Position numbers and translations under genes: made by a program
Notes under the pieces: generated by a model
The model's input: the letters and a program-made list of their open reading frames with translations, nothing else
Database searches by the model: none
What the model was told of the DNA's origin: nothing
In this document: positions 20,617 through 27,978 of the stretch, in pieces
Layout: the number at the start of each line of letters is the position of its first letter
How positions within the stretch are numbered: the first letter of the stretch is position 1
NCBI GenBank assembly: GCA_007119395.1
Contig: SKPS01000153.1
Location: 1 to 32,419 of the forward strand
DNA: 32,419 nt
Direction of reading: 5' to 3'
Source: Lentimicrobiaceae bacterium
Lineage (GTDB): Bacteria; Bacteroidota; Bacteroidia; Bacteroidales; SKPS01

Positions 20617-22233
20617 TTACATCAGGAAGCTCAGTAGGATACCTGCGGCCACTGCTGAGCCGATCACTCCTGATACATTGGGTGCCATTGCGTGCATCAG
20701 CAGGTGGTTGTTGGGATCGTTCAGAAGCCCTTCATGTTGTACAACCCTTGCGCTGTCGGGTACTGCCGATACGCCGGAGGCACCAATCAATGGGTTGATT
20801 TTGTTCTCCTTGGTCAGGAACAGGTTCATCAATTTGGCAGAGAGGAGGCCTCCGATGGTAGCCACCATAAAGCTAACGGCTCCTAGTACGAAAATCAGCA
20901 CCGACTCTTTGGTGAGGAACACATCGGCCTGTGTTGAAGCACCCACTGTTAGTCCAAGCAAAATGGTAACAATATCCACCATGGCATTTCTGGCTGTTTC
21001 AGCCAATCGACGTGTTACACCACTCTCTTTAAGGATGTTGCCAAAGAAGAGCATGCCCAGAAGTGGCAGTGCACTGGGTGCGATAAAGGTGGTGAGGAAG
21101 AGACCCACAATCGGGAACAGGATTTTCTCCAGTTTCGATACAGAACGTGGTGGTTTCATCCGGATGAGTCGCTCTTTTTTATTTGTCAGCAGTCTCATAA
21201 ACGGAGGCTGAATAACAGGAACAAGCGCCATGTATGAGTAAGCGGCAATCGCAATGGGGCCAATCAGGTTTTTGACGATGATGGGATCACCGGCTGCTGT
21301 ATAACCGATTACATTGATCCCGTTGGCTAGCTTTGAGGAGATAAAAATGGCGGTAGGGCCGTCGGCACCTCCGATAATACCGATAGCAGCAGCCTCAGGT
21401 GGAGCAAACCCCAGATAGAGGGCACCAAGGAACGTAGCGAAGATACCGATTTGTGCGGCCGCTCCCAACAGCATCAATTTGGGATTCGACATCAGCGATG
21501 AGAAGTCGGTCATCGCACCAATACCAAGAAAAATCAACGGGGGATAAATACCTGCTGTTACTCCAAAGTACAGGTAATTCAGCACACTGCCACTTTCGTA
21601 GATACCCAGCTCCAGATTGAACCCTTCGGCCTGGAAAAACGGGATATTCCCCATGATGATCCCTGTTCCGATCGGTATCAACAGCAGCGGTTCGTAATCG
21701 TATTTGATGGCAAGGTAGATAAAGATCAACCCCACAATAAACATAATCAGGTGACCTGGTGTAGCATTGGGGAATCCTGAAAATTCGATAAAGTTCAACA
21801 ATCCGGCAACCGAAGTGGAGTGTCGTTTGTAGACGTCATTACCAATCACCAGGTGTCCATCCTGGTCGACAAATCCACGCTTGGTGGATAGCTCCACCGG
21901 ACCATGCGTTGCAAACTCCAGTACAATAATGTTGTCATCTACCTTCCAGCTACCGATAAATCGTTGTTTGGCAGAATCGAGGGCAAAAGCGCCGTCATCC
22001 TCAAAGAACAGCATTTTGTAGCGTTTCACCGTAGCACTGTCATCAGCACGTAAACGGTAGCCGTCGCTTTTGTTCAGCCATTTCCCCCTTGCAAGGTGAT
22101 CTTTCAATTCTGCTTTCGTTTTCTGCCCCGGAATGGAGGTAGAAATATCCTCCTGCACATAGTTGCCCATAAACAGGGCAGATAGGATGGACAGGAATAT
22201 TATGATCCCGATAAGGGTTGTCAATCTCTTCAT
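20617..22233 (-). CDS. oadB: Sodium-ion-translocating decarboxylase beta subunit with an extra N-terminal extracytoplasmic domain
   Basis: Core IGAMTDFSSLMSNPKLMLLGAAAQIGIFATFLGA...IIGGADGPTAIF...GVSAVPDSARVVQHEG...NVSGVIGSAVAAG. About 140 extra residues sit between the first TM segment and the canonical core. Start at MKRLTT. Confidence 0.92.
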   Translation of the reverse strand: MKRLTTLIGIIIFLSILSALFMGNYVQEDISTSIPGQKTKAELKDHLARGKWLNKSDGYRLRADDSATVKRYKMLFFEDDGAFALDSAKQRFIGSWKVDDNIIVLEFATHGPVELSTKRGFVDQDGHLVIGNDVYKRHSTSVAGLLNFIEFSGFPNATPGHLIMFIVGLIFIYLAIKYDYEPLLLIPIGTGIIMGNIPFFQAEGFNLELGIYESGSVLNYLYFGVTAGIYPPLIFLGIGAMTDFSSLMSNPKLMLLGAAAQIGIFATFLGALYLGFAPPEAAAIGIIGGADGPTAIFISSKLANGINVIGYTAAGDPIIVKNLIGPIAIAAYSYMALVPVIQPPFMRLLTNKKERLIRMKPPRSVSKLEKILFPIVGLFLTTFIAPSALPLLGMLFFGNILKESGVTRRLAETARNAMVDIVTILLGLTVGASTQADVFLTKESVLIFVLGAVSFMVATIGGLLSAKLMNLFLTKENKINPLIGASGVSAVPDSARVVQHEGLLNDPNNHLLMHAMAPNVSGVIGSAVAAGILLSFLM

Positions 22234-22270
22234 CTGGTGGAAACCTTTCTTGTGCAACACTTCTTTATTC

Positions 22271-22702
22271 TTATTCCATTTCGAGCAAAACTGCTCCCTG
22301 TAATACATTGTCTCCCGCCGAGACCTTGATTGATTTCACAACACCATCTTGTTCAGCCTGGATATTGTTCTCCATTTTCATGGCCTCCATCAGCAAGAGC
22401 TTATCGCCACGTTTCACGGCATCACCGGGTTTGACAAGGATCTGCAAAATGGTACCCGGCAGGGGTGAGGTTACGGGAATGGCTACCCCTCCACCTGCAG
22501 GAGGAGGTGCAGCTTCAGGAGAAGATGGAGCCGCTTTTACAACCGGACGCTTGATCTTAGGGGTTTTGGTGGCAGAGTCCTTGTGTGTTACCTCCACCTT
22601 GAACGGTGTGCCGTTCACCTCTATATCAGCTACATTGTCTGCATATTCCTTGATCTCAACTGCGTATTCAAGTCCGTTTATTACAAATTTATACTGCTTC
22701 AT
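22271..22702 (-). CDS. Biotin carboxyl carrier protein (biotinyl subunit of decarboxylase/transcarboxylase)
   Basis: LLLMEAMKMENNIQAEQDGVV biotinylation motif, preceded by the Pro/Ala linker AAPSSPEAAPPPAGGG. Confidence 0.95.
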   Translation of the reverse strand: MKQYKFVINGLEYAVEIKEYADNVADIEVNGTPFKVEVTHKDSATKTPKIKRPVVKAAPSSPEAAPPPAGGGVAIPVTSPLPGTILQILVKPGDAVKRGDKLLLMEAMKMENNIQAEQDGVVKSIKVSAGDNVLQGAVLLEME

Positions 22703-22741
22703 ATTGTTTCCGGTTTTTCCTCAAAAAATTTCTTCACTCAT

Positions 22742-23104
22742 TTACCAGTTCTTGCGATTCAGGGTGTTCAAACCGTAAATCTTTGAACTCCACGGGGAGT
22801 AACTCCGGGATACCTTTCTGATGGTAATCACATTGCTCTCTTCGTCGTGTATTTCACTGAAAAAGAGATGTAGCGCCATAGAAATGGCTGCGTTCTCCTC
22901 TCCGCTCACTTGTGTGGGTTCTTTCTGTTGTGACACATCCACCCCCTTTTTCTTCAGCCTGTTACGTGCCTCAATGGAAAGGATTTTGGGGAGGTTGTAG
23001 AACAGGGTTACCAAACTTACCAATACAGTAAATACGATAATATACCCCACAAGCGCAATAGTAATGTGTTCATTGGTAATATGTTCAAAACTTGCCAGGA
23101 TCAT
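22742..23104 (-). CDS. OadG-family decarboxylase gamma subunit
   Basis: Single N-terminal TM (ITIALVGYIIVFTVLVSLVTLFYNLPKIL) in a small 120-aa protein, between the carboxyltransferase and biotin carrier genes. Confidence 0.82.
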   Translation of the reverse strand: MILASFEHITNEHITIALVGYIIVFTVLVSLVTLFYNLPKILSIEARNRLKKKGVDVSQQKEPTQVSGEENAAISMALHLFFSEIHDEESNVITIRKVSRSYSPWSSKIYGLNTLNRKNW

Positions 23105-23122
23105 AGCTAAACTGTTGATAGA

Positions 23123-24682
23123 TTATAGAGGGATGTTACAATGCTTTCTCGGAGGGTTGGTGTCTTTTTTGGTTGCCAGTGCCTGCAGTGCTCTGATGAC
23201 CCTGAAGCGGGTGTTTCGGGGCTCAATGACATCGTCAATATATCCGAATTTGGCAGCCTCATAAGGGTTGGCAAACTTGTCTTTGTACTCTTGTTCTTTC
23301 TCAGCGATGAATCGTTTTTTCTCCTCTTCATCGGTTATCTCAGCCAACTCTCTACTTCTGAGCACCTCAATGGCACCTTTGGGTCCCATAACTGCAATCT
23401 CAGCAGAAGGCCAAGCATAATTGATGTCACCTCGTAACTGTTTGCTGCTCATTACATCGTGAGCACCACCATATGATTTCCTCAGGGTGATGGTCACCTT
23501 TGGTACCGTTGCCTCACCATAGGCAAACATCAGTTTGGCTCCATGAAGAATGATGCCACCGTACTCCTGTTGGGTGCCGGGAAGGAAACCGGGTACATCT
23601 ACCATCGTGACCAATGGTATATTGAAGGCATCGCAAAATCTTACAAAGCGTGCTGCCTTACGTGATGCATCAATATCTAGCACACCTGCCAGGTAGCTGG
23701 GCTGATTGGCCACAACGCCCACAGGCATTCCATCAAACTTGGCAAAACCAGTTACAATGTTTTTGGCATAATGACGATGCACTTCCAGAAACTCGTTGTC
23801 ATCTACTACAGCGTAGATAATGTCTTTTACGTCGTACGGTTTATTGGGGTCTGAAGGGATAAAATAATTCAGTGAGTCTTCCAGTCTGTCGATGGGGTCG
23901 TTGCACTGTACCATGGGTGGGTCTTCCAGGTTATTGGAAGGCAGGTACGAGAGCAGCTTGCGAATCATCATCAGCCCCTCTTCTTCTGTTTCAGAGATAA
24001 AGTGGCTAACACCTGATTTGGCGGCATGCACATGAGCCCCACCCAGTTCGTCAACCGTAACCACTTCGCCGGTTACTGTTTTCACCACCTTAGGGCCTGT
24101 AACAAACATGTAACTGTTGCGCTCACTCATCAGGATGAAATCAGTAAGGGCAGGTGAGTAAACAGCTCCTCCGGCACATGGGCCGAAGATAGCAGAGATC
24201 TGTGGTATCACACCGGATGCATTGATGTTGCGCTGAAAGATCTCGGCATAACCCGCCAGGCTTTTCACACCTTCCTGGATTCGTGCACCACCACTGTCGT
24301 TCAAACCAATCACCGGAGCACCTACTTTCATGGCCTGGTCCATCACCTTGCAGATCTTTTTGGCATATGCCTCTGACAGGGATCCACCGAAAACAGTGAA
24401 ATCCTGTGAGTAAACATACACAATACGACCATCAATGGTACCATAACCAGTTACTACACCATCAGACAAAATACGTTGCTTTTCCAACCCAAAATCGTGG
24501 GAGGTGTGGGTGACAAACATGTCAAACTCCTCAAAACTTCCTTCGTCTAACAGAATTTCAATACGCTCACGGGCTGTGAGTTTGCCCTTTTTATGCTGTG
24601 ATTCAATTCTGGCTATTCCACCACCGAGCCTCGCTTGCTCGCGCCTCGCCATGAGGTCCTTAATTTTGTCTTCTATCGCCAT
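23123..24682 (-). CDS. mmdA: Acyl-CoA carboxyltransferase (methylmalonyl-CoA decarboxylase alpha / transcarboxylase 12S type)
   Basis: [87 protein letters not shown]. Start set at MAIEDK. Confidence 0.93.
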   Translation of the reverse strand: MAIEDKIKDLMARREQARLGGGIARIESQHKKGKLTARERIEILLDEGSFEEFDMFVTHTSHDFGLEKQRILSDGVVTGYGTIDGRIVYVYSQDFTVFGGSLSEAYAKKICKVMDQAMKVGAPVIGLNDSGGARIQEGVKSLAGYAEIFQRNINASGVIPQISAIFGPCAGGAVYSPALTDFILMSERNSYMFVTGPKVVKTVTGEVVTVDELGGAHVHAAKSGVSHFISETEEEGLMMIRKLLSYLPSNNLEDPPMVQCNDPIDRLEDSLNYFIPSDPNKPYDVKDIIYAVVDDNEFLEVHRHYAKNIVTGFAKFDGMPVGVVANQPSYLAGVLDIDASRKAARFVRFCDAFNIPLVTMVDVPGFLPGTQQEYGGIILHGAKLMFAYGEATVPKVTITLRKSYGGAHDVMSSKQLRGDINYAWPSAEIAVMGPKGAIEVLRSRELAEITDEEEKKRFIAEKEQEYKDKFANPYEAAKFGYIDDVIEPRNTRFRVIRALQALATKKDTNPPRKHCNIPL

Positions 24683-24703
24683 TTTGATCAATATCTGTAT
24701 GGG

Positions 24704-25123
24704 TTATTCCTTTACTTTCTTGTCTTCGCAAAACTCAGTCAACACACCAAATGTGCTTTTCGGATGTAAAAAGGCAATATCGAGCCCTTCAGCTCCGCGA
24801 CGGGGCACGGAGTCAATCAGTGAGACCCCATGCTCTTTGGCAGCCTCTAGGCATTGCTCTATCCCTTTCACTGCAAACGCTATATGATGAACTCCCTGGC
24901 CACGCTTCTCGATGAATTTTCCAACCGGACCCTCAGGATCTGTAGACTCAAGCAACTCTATCTTGGTGTCACCCACCTTGAAAAAAGCTGTGCGAACCCG
25001 CTGATCCTTCACCTCTTCAATCGCATAGCAGGTGAGACCCAATACCTTCTCGTAATAGGCTATGGCAGCATCCATGTCCTTTACCGCAATCCCAATGTGT
25101 TCAATGTGCGTTGGCTTCATCAT
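24704..25123 (-). CDS. mce: Methylmalonyl-CoA epimerase
   Basis: THIEHIGIAVKDMDAAIAYYEKVLGL; KIELLESTDPEGPVGKFIEKRGQGVHHIAFAV. Confidence 0.95.
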   Translation of the reverse strand: MMKPTHIEHIGIAVKDMDAAIAYYEKVLGLTCYAIEEVKDQRVRTAFFKVGDTKIELLESTDPEGPVGKFIEKRGQGVHHIAFAVKGIEQCLEAAKEHGVSLIDSVPRRGAEGLDIAFLHPKSTFGVLTEFCEDKKVKE

Positions 25124-25300
25124 TTATTATCATTTGGTTTGTTAACACATGTTGCAAAATACCATCAAAACCAACCAGCCCTGTAAAGGGACAATCGGCC
25201 ACCTTATCCTCATGTAACCACAGCAGAGCCTCAACCAAAGGCAGGCCCATAGTAGTTCCTATGAAACGGAGCGGGTGTGTGCAACGGCAAAATTGCGGTG

Positions 25301-25308
25301 CAAAGGTA
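25301..25308 (-). promoter_or_regulatory. Candidate -7 box for the mce-mmdA-oadG-BCCP-oadB operon
   Basis: TACCTTTG on the minus strand (TAnnTTTG), about 180 nt upstream of the mce start. Confidence 0.4.
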
Positions 25309-25354
25309 CAACGAAAGAAGTTGATAAAAAAGAATTTTGCAAAAAATCGATTCG

Positions 25355-26065
25355 CTATACAATGGTTTTTACCCTGTTTCTCTCCTGAATGTATTGTTCA
25401 TATTTCCCTTCAAAGCGGATTCTCGCAGCCACTACAGTATCAAACTGTTTCAGGCTGGCAATCAGCAATTCACACACCTCCCTCAGCGCCATATTTCCCC
25501 CTGTAGAGCCGGTGATATAATCAGCCAAACGGTGTTCCAATACATATCGTCTGGTAAGGGGAGCTGCCGGCTGGTTAAAAAACAGCCTCAGCCCGCACCG
25601 CTGAGCCAAGGTGAAATCAATGATGTCATCAAAAAAAAATGCTGTCTCTTCCGGTACCACTGCATGGTCACGTGACAGAACAGAAAGCGCTTCATCCTTA
25701 CGCTTCACACCTGTCATTACCATATTAAAGTGCTCACGGGTTGCAAACTGCTTCGCTGTTTTATTGTCAGCACCCGACACGATCGCAGTAATGGGCATCT
25801 CCCCCTTGTTTTGTAGCCAGATGGCAAAACGGAGCATGTTCACCCCCATTGAGTCAGCCTCCGTGAAGCCACTTCCGTCGAGATGGGTCTTATGGCCATT
25901 GTTGAATACACCGTCCCAGTCGAATACCAAAGCCCTGACACGCGCTAAACGCCCGGCAAATGATGCATACCCCTCAGGAAACTCACCCCCCAACTCTTTG
26001 AAAGGGGTGATGAGCGCGCTGTCAAACCCAGGCTGTTGTTGTGGATCGTGATGCATGTTGTTCAC
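25355..26065 (-). CDS. HAD-superfamily phosphatase, divergent KdsC/YrbI-like
   Basis: ALVFDWDGVFNNGHKTH, TAIVSGADNKTAKQFA, FFFDDIIDFTLAQRCGL, GGNMALREVCELLIA align with KdsC motifs. GTG start overlaps the upstream stop by 4 bp; ATG at 26056 is an alternative. Confidence 0.75.
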   Translation of the reverse strand: MNNMHHDPQQQPGFDSALITPFKELGGEFPEGYASFAGRLARVRALVFDWDGVFNNGHKTHLDGSGFTEADSMGVNMLRFAIWLQNKGEMPITAIVSGADNKTAKQFATREHFNMVMTGVKRKDEALSVLSRDHAVVPEETAFFFDDIIDFTLAQRCGLRLFFNQPAAPLTRRYVLEHRLADYITGSTGGNMALREVCELLIASLKQFDTVVAARIRFEGKYEQYIQERNRVKTIV

Positions 26066-27084
26066 GGCCTGCCGTTTTTAAAGAGATCATGGATGTCCAT
26101 GATGCCGATTGGCTTACCATCTTTGGTAACCACAATGTTATCGATTTTCTTTTTCCTGAACAACAATGAAGCATTGTGCAGTGACTCCTCTGCATCGATG
26201 CAGACAGGTGTTTTCACGGGCATGGTATCGAGCTTTTTACGAAGAATTCCTTCCCCTTGTTGCTCAAGCATTCTACGCAGGTCTCCATCGGTGAAGATTC
26301 CTATCAGTGCTCCGTTGTCGTCTGTGATGCTGACGGCGCCAAACTGTGAAGTGGTCATAATGACCAGTGCATCCAGGATGGTTTTATGATGGCTTATGGT
26401 GGAGGGTGCATCTGAGATCACCTGGTGAACCTTAAGGGTGATGAGTCTGGTGTGCTCAAAGAACTGCTGTGTGCCAATGTCGGTGAAATGGTTTTTGAAC
26501 AATTGCTTCATCACCTTCCAGGGAATGGTACAGGCATGTACGCCAAGGTTCAATGCGTTGCGAACGTGTTCTGAATGCCTGACGGATGAGAACATAATTT
26601 TCGAAGGATATCGGTACCTGTCGGTGATCTCAACACATTGCCTGATGAGCCCCAGTGCGTCGTGCCCTTCGTCCTGCAATCGGCCTACCAATGGGCACAC
26701 ATAGGTGGCCCCTGCCGACAACGCCATATAGGCCTGCTGAATCGTATAGACTAGATGTACGTTCACCATCAGCCCTTGATCAATCAACTGCCTGCACGCC
26801 TTTATGCCGTCGGTGCTGACAGGGATTTTAAAGACTGTTCGTGACGGGTCGAGGCCCAATCCGATCAAACGATGCGCTTCAGAACAGATCTCCTCAGCAT
26901 CTTCTCCCAGTGCTTCCACCTGCAAAACAGGCACCCTGGTGGAGAGCTGAAGAATGGTGCTGTTGATGTCTGTGATACCATCACGGTGCATAAAAGTTGG
27001 TGTGGTGGTAAGCCCCGCAAGGATGCCCAATGACGCGGCCTCTTCAATCTCTTCAATATTGGCTGAATCAAGGTATAATTCCAT
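26062..27084 (-). CDS. FSA/transaldolase-family aldolase fused to a KdsD-type CBS-domain pair
   Basis: N-terminus MELYLDSANIEEIEEAASLGILAGLTTTPTF...TVFKIPVSTDGIKACRQL...AGATYVCPLVGRLQDEG is FSA/transaldolase-like, with the Schiff-base Lys in FKIP. C-terminus GALIGIFTDGDLRRMLEQ...KPIGIMDIHDLFKNG is a CBS pair like that of KdsD. Start at MELYLD. Confidence 0.88.
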   Translation of the reverse strand: MELYLDSANIEEIEEAASLGILAGLTTTPTFMHRDGITDINSTILQLSTRVPVLQVEALGEDAEEICSEAHRLIGLGLDPSRTVFKIPVSTDGIKACRQLIDQGLMVNVHLVYTIQQAYMALSAGATYVCPLVGRLQDEGHDALGLIRQCVEITDRYRYPSKIMFSSVRHSEHVRNALNLGVHACTIPWKVMKQLFKNHFTDIGTQQFFEHTRLITLKVHQVISDAPSTISHHKTILDALVIMTTSQFGAVSITDDNGALIGIFTDGDLRRMLEQQGEGILRKKLDTMPVKTPVCIDAEESLHNASLLFRKKKIDNIVVTKDGKPIGIMDIHDLFKNGRP

Positions 27085-27964
27085 GTTCGTTTTTGTATTG
27101 GTTGATCGTGTTATGTATCTCAAGCAGTGGTTTTAAAAACATTTCCAAGTGTTGGGTATGCATTTGGCTTGCTGCATCGCACAACGCTTTGTCTGGTGCT
27201 GTGTGGGTTTCAATGAAAAGTCCGTCAATGCCTGCTGCCACGGCACTTCGTGCCAGTACACTCAAATATTCACGGGAACCGCCGGCTGGGTTGGAGCTTG
27301 GAATTCCATATCGTCTTACTGAATGTGTAACATCAAATACCACCGGGCATCCGGTTCGTTGCAGATGGTAAAAGCTCCGTGGATCAACCACCAGGTCGTT
27401 GTAACCAAAAGAGTAACCTCGCTCGGTTACCAGGATATTTCTGTTCCCTGCAGCCTCCACCTTGGCAACAGGCTTCAACATCTGTTCCGGTGCCAGAAAC
27501 TGACCTCGTTTGATGTTGACGACCTTGTTCGTTGAGGCCACCTTTTCCAATAGCTCGGTCTGCATGCATAGGTAGGCTGGTATTTGCAATACATCCAATA
27601 CAGCTGCCGCCTCATCAACGTGTTCGGGATAGTGCACATCCGATAACACAGGGAAGCCAAAATCGCCTCTGATCCGTTCCAGAATCCGCAACCCTTTTTC
27701 AAGCCCGGGGCCACGGTAGTAATTGGCAACACTGCGGTTGTCTTTGAGGAAAGAGGATTTGAAAATCACAGGTATGTTTAATCTGGCTGAAATACCTGCC
27801 AGTTGCTCAGCTACCTGCATCATAAGAGGCTCCTCTTCAATCACACAAGGGCCTGAAATTAAAAAGAGGGGAGGTGCTCCGCATACCAAGTCACCTATCA
27901 CCACCTGATGCTTTGTGCGTGACAGGTGACGATCGATTGGCCTAAGGTTGTTTTTCGTAGTCAT
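27068..27964 (-). CDS. KdsA-like 3-deoxy-octulosonate-8-phosphate synthase family protein (divergent)
   Basis: FLISGPCVIEEEP, FKSSFLKDNRSVANYYRGPGLEKGL, LQIPAYLCMQTELL, VNIKRGQFLAPEQM, TERGYSFGYNDLVVDPRS, VVFDVTHSV, LFIETHTAPDKALCD. Start at MTTKNN. Confidence 0.85.
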   Translation of the reverse strand: MTTKNNLRPIDRHLSRTKHQVVIGDLVCGAPPLFLISGPCVIEEEPLMMQVAEQLAGISARLNIPVIFKSSFLKDNRSVANYYRGPGLEKGLRILERIRGDFGFPVLSDVHYPEHVDEAAAVLDVLQIPAYLCMQTELLEKVASTNKVVNIKRGQFLAPEQMLKPVAKVEAAGNRNILVTERGYSFGYNDLVVDPRSFYHLQRTGCPVVFDVTHSVRRYGIPSSNPAGGSREYLSVLARSAVAAGIDGLFIETHTAPDKALCDAASQMHTQHLEMFLKPLLEIHNTINQYKNEHGIIP

Positions 27965-27978
27965 ATCTGCATTGCTGG

